The notes beneath the pieces were generated by a model. It made no database searches and was not told where the DNA came from. It was given only the letters and a program-made list of their open reading frames with translations. Below, piece by piece: positions 56,901-64,000 of a stretch of 64,000 nucleotides of DNA. Within the stretch, counting starts at the first letter, position 1, and each line of letters begins with the position of its first letter. This stretch comes from Aurantiochytrium sp. KH105. Taxonomy: Eukaryota; Sar; Bigyra; Thraustochytrida; Thraustochytriidae. The position numbers were made by a program, and so were the translations under genes. The stretch covers positions 248,001 to 312,000 of the forward strand of contig BGKB01000069.1 in NCBI GenBank assembly GCA_003116975.1. The letters run 5' to 3'.

Positions 56901-59900
56901 CAACGCACTGGGCACCGGGGCACTGCGTTTCCTCCACGCTATCTGAGTAATACGAGTACTGTGCGATCGAACTCGACCTCGAGCAACCTGGACTCTTCAA
57001 GCCGGGCGACAACACCCATGGCGGCGAACTCATACGGCGCAGCGCGGCATTCTGTCGATGAAAGTGACGCCTACACCAACTCGATCGCATCTGATCGTTC
57101 CTTTGCCCCGGACTCGGCGTCCGCAGTCTCAACTGGCGGCGCCGGCGTCGGCGCCACGGGGAGCAACTCGGGTCTCATCATGGCGTCCACGGTGCTGACG
57201 CCCCAGCAAGTTCCAGAAGACGGTCTCTGCGACGACGGAAGCGGCGAGGAAGACATTCTTGTGGGTGTTGGCGCCGGCGAAAGAGACGATGTACTTGCGG
57301 AGGTGAAAATTCTCCGTCGGCTCCGGCACCCGAATGTCATTCGTCTCTTTGGCTGCACACGTCATATGAGCAATGACACAGGCGGGCAGCGCTTCCTCGT
57401 CGTCATGGAACTGGCCGCCTGCAGTTTGCAGGACCTCATCTTCCGCACGCCCAAGTCAATGAATCTGTCATTCAAGGACTTTGACGTTGCGCGCAAGCTG
57501 GTCGTTGCGAGCCAAATTGCAGCGGGCATGGCCTACATTCACGAAAACAACATGATCCACTTTGACGTCAAATGCGAAAACGTTCTCTTGGATACCGCAG
57601 GCCACGCCAAGATCTGTGATCTGGGAATTGCTCAAGTAACAAACTCCAACGACAAGGTGGAAGCCGTCCATCACCAAGGCACGCCCGCCTACATGGCCCC
57701 AGAATTGCTTCGCGACAATGAGGGTATCACCAACAAGGTCGACGTGTACAGCTACGGTCTCGTGCTATGGCAAATCATGTTCGAGCGCCAACCGCATCCG
57801 AGAACGTGGACGGTCCCGAAACTGTTTTACGAGGTCAGATACAATAGGTACCGCCCGCCGATCGATGACAAGGCTGGGGTGGACGTTGCGCTTTTGAACT
57901 TAATGCGGCGTTGCTGGGATGAGGATCCGAATGGGCGTCCTCCTTTTGCGCAAATTATCAAGGAGCTTGACCTCGTGATCAGCTCACGCTGCGTTCGTAC
58001 CGAAGTGATGAGCGCGGCAAAGTTCAATGTGGGCGACAGCGTCGGCGTGTGGGATTATGCCGAGCGGCGATACTTGCCTGCGGTCGTGATTGAGCTCGAC
58101 GGCGAAGGCGATGGCAATGCTTTGGCTAACGTTCAACTCAAAGCCAACGGCGAGGTGCGACGTGGTATTCCGCAGGTGGAGCTGATCCCCAAGCAAATTG
58201 GGATGGGTCCCGATGGGCTCGGCACACTACATTCTGTCGGCGGTCTGGCCATCTTGCACGCCACGCAAGCCGCTTCGAAGCTGCCGTTGGCCGCGACCAA
58301 GGAAGGCGGAGAGGGCGACTCGACTGCGAGCAAGTTTGGATCTCCATCCATCGCGTCTCCCTCGTCGGGATTGGAACTGAATTTGCCTGCTCTGCAGCCC
58401 ATGTCGCTTAAGTTTGTCGCCGAGGATGTGGCGGCCCTTCAGCGCGCAAGTTCGCAAGAAGGGGATTCCTCGAAATTCGGTAGTGGCGCCGGATTCAAGG
58501 ATGGAAAGGCATTTCAATCGGGGTCAAATAGCGCTCTGAACGGACTTGCGAGCGAGTCCAAGACGTTTCGCTTTATCAATGAGACAGCTATCGACTTGCA
58601 GGGCATTCGCATCACTCCTGGAGGCCTGCACGGGGAGGGCAAGGAGCCGGATACACGCGTCAAGGACAGTCTGTATCGTTACATGGAGCTGGGCAAGGGT
58701 GTGTCGGGCACAGTATCTGCGGCTTTGCACCTTGAAACCTTTGACTTGTGTGCAGTGAAGGAGATCCGGTTCACGAACCGAAGCTCGCGCCATCAGGCCG
58801 TGCGAGAGCTTAATGCACTTTACACAAAGCTTGGCGACGATGGACATAAACGGTGTCCGTACATTGTGTGGATGCACGAGGCGTACATGGACCCTGACAC
58901 GCAGAGCGTCTGCCTTGTTATGGAGCTCATGGATGGCGGTAGTCTGCAGGATTTGCTCTCGCGCTTCAAGCAGGCTGCTCGGCAGGCGGCGAACAATCAG
59001 GCGGATATACTTTCCCGGTCGCTTCTTGCCTCGTCGCGCAAGGCTGTGCGTGGCTTCAATCGTCTGCGGTCACGCCAGTCCTCGAACGACACGGTCGCCA
59101 CGCATGGGTCTGGGACCTCGAGTGTCAAGCACATGATGAATCACCATGCCCATGCTATGTCCCCATCGCCGCCGCCACCACCAGGGCCGCTCCAACATCG
59201 CCATCAAGATCTCTTGGCGTCGTCATCAACAGCGATGGCATCGACAGCTTCGCCCCCAGCGCCACAGGGAGGCGTCGCTTCGAGCACAGGGGTCGTAGAC
59301 GAGCTGATGCTGGCGCTGATTTCACGCAGCGTGCTTCGCGCGTTGGCGTATTTGCACGAGCAAAACTTTGTGCACCTCGACATCAAACCCGCGAATGTTC
59401 TGATCAACTCCCGGTCACAGGTCAAGCTTGCTGACTTTGGATTATCGAAACAGCTCGAGAAGGACAGCATGGCCAACACTTTTGCAGGCACGATGAAGTA
59501 CATGTCGCCCGAGCGACTCCGCGGCGAAAAGTACTCTTTTCCCAGCGACATTTGGTCGTTGGGACTCACACTCCTGACCGTATTGCTTGGCGACTTTCCC
59601 ATGTATCTCATCGAGGAAGGATCGGAGAAGACCGTCGCTTCACAACAGCTGCAGACAATCGGATCAGACGGCAAGACGCGGCAAGCCTCGCTCGCCTCGT
59701 TGTCTGGAATGAGCAGCGAGGAGGTCAATGGCGCCGAGCCCGGGCAGGGATCTTCCGTGTACTGGAAGCTCTTGGAGCGTTGGGGATCGGGGCGGGCCGT
59801 CGAGATACCCACGGAGCTTGTGCATTTTTCGCCACTGCTCGAACAGATGCAAAGATCCATGACGCCCTCGCCGGAGCTGCGTAATTTTCTGAGCCTGATG

Positions 59901-60326
59901 CTTGCTCTGGATCCGGAGGCCCGACCAACTGCGGCAGAACTTTTGGAACATCCCTGGTTGCGTTTGCATAATAGCAAGCTTGATCTGGACCTCTCGACGA
60001 GCAAGGACGATACACTGGTCATGGCAAGTGCAGAGAGCTCGCGTGCGACCCTCCAGGATATTGCTTTTGGCGTCATGTCCAAGGCGGCGCGCAATCCGCG
60101 AACGCGTGCCAAGATTGGCGAATCTCGCGCAGACAGTCATGGCATCGTGGAAATGTCCATCTCTGACGCCAAAATCAACAACCTCGCTGCGCAAATCATG
60201 CTCCCTGCTCAAGTTGTCAAGCGTTCCTTTAATGTAGCGGCTGCAGCACATCAACCGAAGCGGCGGCCGCTCGTGTCTTCGTCCTCGTCTGCTTCGTCGA
60301 ACATTTCTCTGACCAAGCAAAAGTAG
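53997..60326 (+). CDS. Membrane receptor with two kinase domains: TKL-type plus MAP2K-type
   Basis: A 2,109-residue protein; the GTG at 53919 is excluded and the ATG at 53997 chosen. Basic residues precede a signal/anchor helix (~34-52). The ectodomain has Cys pairs, NxS/T sites and two Pro/Thr-rich stalks (54895-55053, 55640-55980). A transmembrane helix follows (~786-806, IIVGTSLAGAALLSLVLGC). Kinase 1 (from ~903) is TKL-like: GMGSSG loop, K933 in VAVKEF, a ~165-residue insert, H1188-F-D with KCEN, DLG at D1208, GTPAYMAPE and CWDEDPNGRPPF. A Tudor/SH3-like stretch follows (~1340-1402). Kinase 2 is MEK-like: GKGVSGTV, K1588, HLDIKPAN at H1793, DFG at D1813, DSMANTF with S1824/T1828, GTMKYMSPERL and DPEARPTAAELLEHPW, with a ~100-residue insert. 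Both kinases look intact. Confidence 0.9.
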   Translation: MRDGGPKQMEDVQTARKERNRKRRRRTAIGWTRASCAAIMVAALALGAFLSADAKWTKTKDGVTISCEPDYTGTSYEDLDEGNKEVITCYQGSWLYSRYCTNNSLTETCVSQRTFGTLECASTNGQYTPFVESGNTLEKDTGWCAISQIYNRNSVAPDSLSSRTAWLYCNCNSSSYVPPLASMDETVFEESRIRDLWNKTQRIPYKSGEKKKIANMYLDESSVTVACADYGKFNGHTYSLYDACLPYKSRNDINAMKTAVSDALSVEITGWCPTEIDDDNKFVKGGLCTTTTTYSESVIPTPQPTPFPTLQPTLAPVVPTLSPTPGPTATPTTLAPTKYPTSAPTPAPTRPLYAAIHVHFLMAFQEMPNANGSKTEDGDPNVDATVAPTAGETELGNSTESTPAPSVAPLNMTNATNSTSEEETDAGTRRVLSGPLVRSGGLREISFRKLQSEHVKVSDTVQALRCLMQEMVFNETIIVEAMGLSNSQSLDEPRLAYLSDDFDGSQLIPNAKVLVDTCTSFTPAQNSPLYGATVLCEVDMPVVTDTQTRYSTPQPTALPTIAPPPTSTPTTAAPTPTTAPSTMGPSASFAPSDASNDVDNRRRFLQDEVTLAPSSPAADVNSTTSPSPTPGPTETTPETQTAAPTSPPVSAAPTSAPTASSVISLDTYLLFLFGNATNSPLFSEQRYALADGFAMLVSPSWVTQQQEETTTTTTTTSSSGSSAAIQLPYTVSGASELRDRDVESVDNDDEYHCPVNITVLQGLSTPTTPPTLQPIAPVIGAQNSLGIIVGTSLAGAALLSLVLGCCFKKRLRKLCGILSKDEEAIEDEYSKDSSIGGKSLPKSFSSSAHEHGNPELLAFESRSSHGAVSSRDSRGGKNRSQSSLDASSEGTHSSGMGDLDVNMDELVMGPVIGMGSSGRIFKAMYCGSEVAVKEFFPRSSRGAQSGRASLSRQSTASAGEASSGGGSRQRTGHRGTAFPPRYLSNTSTVRSNSTSSNLDSSSRATTPMAANSYGAARHSVDESDAYTNSIASDRSFAPDSASAVSTGGAGVGATGSNSGLIMASTVLTPQQVPEDGLCDDGSGEEDILVGVGAGERDDVLAEVKILRRLRHPNVIRLFGCTRHMSNDTGGQRFLVVMELAACSLQDLIFRTPKSMNLSFKDFDVARKLVVASQIAAGMAYIHENNMIHFDVKCENVLLDTAGHAKICDLGIAQVTNSNDKVEAVHHQGTPAYMAPELLRDNEGITNKVDVYSYGLVLWQIMFERQPHPRTWTVPKLFYEVRYNRYRPPIDDKAGVDVALLNLMRRCWDEDPNGRPPFAQIIKELDLVISSRCVRTEVMSAAKFNVGDSVGVWDYAERRYLPAVVIELDGEGDGNALANVQLKANGEVRRGIPQVELIPKQIGMGPDGLGTLHSVGGLAILHATQAASKLPLAATKEGGEGDSTASKFGSPSIASPSSGLELNLPALQPMSLKFVAEDVAALQRASSQEGDSSKFGSGAGFKDGKAFQSGSNSALNGLASESKTFRFINETAIDLQGIRITPGGLHGEGKEPDTRVKDSLYRYMELGKGVSGTVSAALHLETFDLCAVKEIRFTNRSSRHQAVRELNALYTKLGDDGHKRCPYIVWMHEAYMDPDTQSVCLVMELMDGGSLQDLLSRFKQAARQAANNQADILSRSLLASSRKAVRGFNRLRSRQSSNDTVATHGSGTSSVKHMMNHHAHAMSPSPPPPPGPLQHRHQDLLASSSTAMASTASPPAPQGGVASSTGVVDELMLALISRSVLRALAYLHEQNFVHLDIKPANVLINSRSQVKLADFGLSKQLEKDSMANTFAGTMKYMSPERLRGEKYSFPSDIWSLGLTLLTVLLGDFPMYLIEEGSEKTVASQQLQTIGSDGKTRQASLASLSGMSSEEVNGAEPGQGSSVYWKLLERWGSGRAVEIPTELVHFSPLLEQMQRSMTPSPELRNFLSLMLALDPEARPTAAELLEHPWLRLHNSKLDLDLSTSKDDTLVMASAESSRATLQDIAFGVMSKAARNPRTRAKIGESRADSHGIVEMSISDAKINNLAAQIMLPAQVVKRSFNVAAAAHQPKRRPLVSSSSSASSNISLTKQK

Positions 60327-60868
60327 AGAGTTGGCGAGTTCTCGAACCGGGCGGGGGGGGCGGGGCACCAGCCACGGGTTGGATTGATTGGCCTGAGCGA
60401 GCGAGCGAGGGAAGGAGGGAAGGAGAGAGTGAGTGATAATTGTGGCGAATTTTTGTAAAAGGATCTTTCTGTATATTGTGATTCTCTCGCGCGGGCTCTC
60501 TTCTTTCCGCACGTATGCAGCCATTCCTCAAAAAATCAAAATGGTAAACTAAAAAAATGGACCGTCCCGGCCCCAGAAAGATGGACTTTGACTTTTTTTT
60601 TTTTCGCGCATCATTCCACTGAAATGGACAGCTGCGCGCGCCCGTTTGCCCACCTACCTGTCTACCGCAGGGTGACCCGGCTTTGCCTGCCGGTCCCCTC
60701 CCTCGCTCCCTCCTTCCCTCCTTCCCTCCTTCCCTCCTTCCCTCCTTCCCTCCTTCCCTCCTTTCCTCCCCTCCGCCGTTTGTCGTACGAGAATCCAATC
60801 TCGCCGTCTTTTGGGTGGTACCACATGATACTGCTGCATGCACGAGCAAAACTAAATGAGGCCGAAGG
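60327..60868. other. Intergenic spacer with CCTTCCCT array
   Basis: This 542-bp gap separates two co-directional surface-protein genes. It contains a poly-G stretch (60353-60360), a T run (60593-60603) and an 8-bp CCTTCCCT-type array (60708-60770). It probably holds the receptor 3' end and the promoter of the lectin gene. Confidence 0.55.
60708..60770. repeat. (CCTTCCCT)n array
   Basis: About six tandem octamers of polypyrimidine, ~100 bp upstream of the lectin-gene ATG. Confidence 0.9.
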
Positions 60869-63724
60869 ATGCCGGAGATGAGCAAGATGCGCAAGATGGG
60901 CATCGCGGCGACACGAGTCCCGACCGCTGCGATGCTTGTGCTGGTGTTGGCCATCGCGGCGAGCGTCGCACACGCTCACAGGGATTCAATTGTGTACGCT
61001 GTGACGGTGCGAGATTTCTTGCCGGCAGGGTGCTTGGAGTCTCATGTCTATGCGTCTGCTTGGGAGGTTGATCTCGCGAGTCAGGGCGACTGGGGCAAGT
61101 ATGGAGGCGTTCAAGACGGCTGGTTTGATCACCGTACGACCTCCTTTGCCGCGGCAAGTAATTTCTGGACGCCATGGCCCTTTTTCGAAAAAGGAGCGGT
61201 CGAGCTAGGTACATATTGTCCTTATTGGTCTGATCTTCGATCCGGGACCATAAGCGGGCACCCAGACTTTGAGGCGTATGGGTTTTGGTTCACGCATTAC
61301 GAGAACGGGCCAAGTTGCGTGCGTGGCGAAGGATGCACACCCAATATTAAAGAGACTGTTCTCAATCAGACCAAGACCGCGGATTCGGGTCTTCCTAAAA
61401 TTCAATACTGTAACGCACGAAGATGCGGGTATCATGAGGCTTCCGGTCTGTACACAACAACGAATGCCACATACTTTGCATCGTGGTACAATGACGATCC
61501 CAAGTACAACAAACGTGTCGGAAGAAAGATGACACTCACGTATCGCGAGCAAAGCGGGTACTATGTCTTTGACGCAGCTGAGGACGCGGCTTCCACTGAG
61601 ATTACCAACGATAACGTTCCCTATTTTGTACCACTCAAGGCGTTTGTCAGTCTTTCGCAGACATCATACTCCGTGGCTGAAGCACCGGCGTGGCCGCACA
61701 GCTATTACGGGTACACTGGTGACGACAACGTGCGCAAGTCCAAGATGGGATTTACCACAGAGATACATTCGTACTTTGAGTACCGCGGTGGCGAATACTT
61801 TCAGTTCACCGGTGACGATGACTTTTGGGTCTTTATCAACGATGAGCTTGTCGTCGACCTTGGCGGTCTGCACAGTCGTTTGTCGGGTGCAGTGAATGTG
61901 GATGATGTAGCAGACCTGGCAAACCTCACGCTTGGCGAGACCTACTCGATTAGTTTTTTCCATGCCGAGCGGCACACGGACGCATCCAACTTCAAAATTA
62001 CTACCACACTTGCGTCCACTTGCAACGTAGTGCAATCAGGGTCCAGCTCTTTTACGTGGGAGTCTCAGAACATTGCCGCCAACTGGTTCCTCGCACCAGC
62101 AGCTTCTTGGGACACGTCTGGATCATCCCCCGAGCTCGCGCTAATATCGTCAGACACAAAGATTGGCACGCCGTCATACGCCTACTTGACAAAACAGCAG
62201 AATGTTGGGGCGGGTTTTGTCATCGAGTTCGAGGTCCAGCTCGCCTCGACGGGTCTGAGCGAAGGTTTTGCACTCGTCCTACATGATCGTGAGGATGGCC
62301 TCGACGATCTGCCCGTGTCAACGGGCCAGGGCCTCGGATACCGCTTCCTCACCAATGCTGTCGCCATCGCCTTTGATCTGTGCACGGACCGTGCCGAAGG
62401 GCACTGTACAGCACAAGAGGTAAGCGTTCAATATGCAGACGAGCTTGGGAGCTTTGTCGGGTCAGGCTTTGACACCAAGCGTGTATACGATGGCATCATG
62501 CGTACGCTTCGCCGCGATGACGAGACGCACACCATTCGCGTCGAGTACCTCGAGACACCGGCGTGGCTTCAGGTCTATGTTGACGACTCGCTGTACCTTC
62601 GTCAAAAAGACTTTGTCGTCGAGAACATTCTGGGCAACCGCAACGCATACGTCGGCTTCACCACGGCAACCTCGTCGTCTGCATCGCCACTAACCATCAA
62701 GAACTTGACCATTGAAACGGTGTCTGTCAACGCTGCCTCAACGCTTGCTGTTGACTTTGATGATGGCGAAGAAATGGACTCCGTTCTGGTCCCGGCCGAT
62801 GGCGAGGCGTACGGAGGTCCTAGTGTGCAGCTGCGCGACGCGTGCAACAACTCGATCACCTATGGCGGCGACGATGACGTGCTCAATGCTGTCTTCATCG
62901 AGAGACTCGAGGCGACGCCATTGCCAAACGAGACGATGGGTTTGCGGCGGGCTCTTGCGGAGGCGTCGTACTATGGCGGTGCTTCAATGCCTGCGGTGGT
63001 GAACGGGACGGTCGTGGACAATGGCGACGGCTCGTATGTGGCTGCGCTTGTGACAGAGATCCCAGGAACGTACGATGTGTATGTGTGCGCAGGAATCGGG
63101 TGCTACTTTGAGGTAAACTTTGTAGCTGCAGATCCTTCGGATGTAAACAATACGCTGATGAACGCGACGGTGACGACGGTGGACTCTGAGTGGTCGGCGT
63201 CTGCGAGTCGAGCTGTACGCATGATACCTATAACCCCGCGTCCCACAGTAACCGAGGAGGCGTTCCCTGGGGCCGTCGAGAACCAAGATGCCAAGGTATT
63301 GAAGTATGCGACATATGGAGGTGGAGGCGCATTCTTGACGGCGAGTGTATTCGCAATTGCAATGTTGGTGTATCGTCGTCGCTGGCAGCGCGACAAGGAG
63401 TTTATTGAGCAGGGCAAGCTGTACAACTTGGAGCGTGAGGTCCACTACGACCCTAACACAGAGTATAATCTTGTCACGCGCATGGTCATGTCAACGAGCG
63501 CTGCAATTCAGCGCGAGCGTGCTCGACTTGGCGAGGATACACATGCCGCAACGATTTCACAACTGCACACCGAGAGGCAGGAGCTTCAGGACCAGGTGCG
63601 CTTCGCAAAGCAGGAGCGCCAACGTGGTTTACTGCGTGGGGGTATGAACCGCCTGTCGCAAAAGTTTCGCGTTCCCGTCCGTGGTCGTCGGCAGTTTCCC
63701 ATCGATGAGACCGAGGCACCGTGA
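60869..63724 (+). CDS. Membrane protein with fibro-slime/PA14-like and L-type-lectin-like domains
   Basis: A 951-residue type I membrane protein. A signal peptide (~1-36, MLVLVLAIAASVAHA) is followed by a fibro-slime domain: it starts VYAVTVRDFLP, passes HPDFEAYGFW and ends in the PA14-like core YFQFTGDDDFWVFINDELVVDLGGLH. The adjacent Asp pair resembles the calcium/sugar-binding DD of yeast flocculin PA14 domains. Residues ~395-615 fit an L-type lectin sandwich (VIEFEVQL, EGFALVLHD, GLGYRFLTNAVAIAFDL, THTIRVEY, NAYVGFTTAT). A filamin-like stretch with EIPGTYDVYVCAG follows. A transmembrane helix (~815-835) precedes a basic stop and a ~115-residue cytoplasmic tail with a coiled coil (~885-920). 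A cell-surface glycan-binding or adhesion role is likely. It lies 542 bp downstream of the receptor kinase on the same strand. Confidence 0.87.
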   Translation: MPEMSKMRKMGIAATRVPTAAMLVLVLAIAASVAHAHRDSIVYAVTVRDFLPAGCLESHVYASAWEVDLASQGDWGKYGGVQDGWFDHRTTSFAAASNFWTPWPFFEKGAVELGTYCPYWSDLRSGTISGHPDFEAYGFWFTHYENGPSCVRGEGCTPNIKETVLNQTKTADSGLPKIQYCNARRCGYHEASGLYTTTNATYFASWYNDDPKYNKRVGRKMTLTYREQSGYYVFDAAEDAASTEITNDNVPYFVPLKAFVSLSQTSYSVAEAPAWPHSYYGYTGDDNVRKSKMGFTTEIHSYFEYRGGEYFQFTGDDDFWVFINDELVVDLGGLHSRLSGAVNVDDVADLANLTLGETYSISFFHAERHTDASNFKITTTLASTCNVVQSGSSSFTWESQNIAANWFLAPAASWDTSGSSPELALISSDTKIGTPSYAYLTKQQNVGAGFVIEFEVQLASTGLSEGFALVLHDREDGLDDLPVSTGQGLGYRFLTNAVAIAFDLCTDRAEGHCTAQEVSVQYADELGSFVGSGFDTKRVYDGIMRTLRRDDETHTIRVEYLETPAWLQVYVDDSLYLRQKDFVVENILGNRNAYVGFTTATSSSASPLTIKNLTIETVSVNAASTLAVDFDDGEEMDSVLVPADGEAYGGPSVQLRDACNNSITYGGDDDVLNAVFIERLEATPLPNETMGLRRALAEASYYGGASMPAVVNGTVVDNGDGSYVAALVTEIPGTYDVYVCAGIGCYFEVNFVAADPSDVNNTLMNATVTTVDSEWSASASRAVRMIPITPRPTVTEEAFPGAVENQDAKVLKYATYGGGGAFLTASVFAIAMLVYRRRWQRDKEFIEQGKLYNLEREVHYDPNTEYNLVTRMVMSTSAAIQRERARLGEDTHAATISQLHTERQELQDQVRFAKQERQRGLLRGGMNRLSQKFRVPVRGRRQFPIDETEAP

Positions 63725-64000
63725 TAACGTGGCTCTTTCATTTACCATATCCACCAGGCAGGCAGTCTCGATGTGAAACCGTGGCTAGCTAGCTGGGTAT
63801 AAGCCTTTTTTCAAAGTCATTTTCCATCACATCAGTTTCGCTGCCATACCTAGTCGAGATCCCAATCTCGATCTTACTGTTAATCTCGATCCCCTCGGGC
63901 GACCCTCCATGCATGCTCACCAGCGCCATGAGCAAAATCGAACGCACCCTCCCTTCCTTCCTTCTTTCCTTCCTCATCCGTTCATCCATCCATCCCTCCT

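Overview
The window looks like nuclear DNA of a GC-rich, gene-dense, intron-poor protist. The best guess is a thraustochytrid-like stramenopile (Labyrinthulomycetes). This is an inference: it rests on single-exon genes of up to 10.7 kb, peroxisomal SKL endings on metabolic enzymes, Pro/Thr-rich (PTxxPT-type) receptor stalks, tyrosine-kinase-like kinases, a fibro-slime/lectin surface protein, and intergenic spacers full of tetra- and pentanucleotide microsatellites. I found no bacterial operon signals, rRNA, convincing tRNA, CRISPR array or transposase. Twenty protein genes are supported. Several long open frames begin at GTG or TTG; I moved those starts to the first in-frame ATG that suits the family.

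Layout. 1-9 kb: a coiled-coil/PH-like protein (+), an SLC25 mitochondrial carrier with an EF-hand-like N-terminus (-), a ribosomal-L1-domain nucleolar protein (-) and a peroxisomal enoyl-CoA isomerase (-). 9-17.4 kb: four further minus-strand genes, namely a multi-BRCT nuclear protein, stand-alone EPSP synthase, a DHHC-family palmitoyltransferase with an eroded cysteine-rich domain, and a PARP-zinc-finger/PADR1 protein ending in a DNA polymerase beta-like lyase/HhH domain. 19.2-29.8 kb: one giant ubiquitin-specific protease (+). 30-38 kb: a cytochrome b5/FMN 2-hydroxy-acid (L-lactate) dehydrogenase with an SKL end (-), a LisH protein (-) and a mitochondrial-looking protein weakly resembling the N-terminal lobe of PEP carboxykinase (-). 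38-40.4 kb is a repeat-rich spacer. 40.4-51.4 kb: a small unknown protein (+), a MICU-family protein (-), a class III CoA-transferase (+), an ankyrin membrane protein (-), a CoA-type Nudix hydrolase (+) and uroporphyrinogen-III synthase (-). 51.4-54 kb is a long spacer with a 21-bp minisatellite and a (GAAA)n tract. 54-63.7 kb: two large plus-strand surface proteins in tandem, a receptor carrying two kinase domains and a fibro-slime/L-type-lectin membrane protein.

Most genes look like unlinked housekeeping genes. Loose themes are DNA damage (BRCT and PARP-finger proteins), acyl-CoA and peroxisome metabolism (isomerase, FMN oxidase, Nudix CoAse, CoA-transferase, CoA-type carrier) and mitochondrial calcium (MICU-like). 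The most unusual object is the receptor at 53997-60326. It joins an ectodomain, a transmembrane helix, a TKL-type kinase and a MEK/MAP2K-type kinase with conserved activation-loop phosphosites in one polypeptide, and could be a one-protein receptor-to-MAP2K module.
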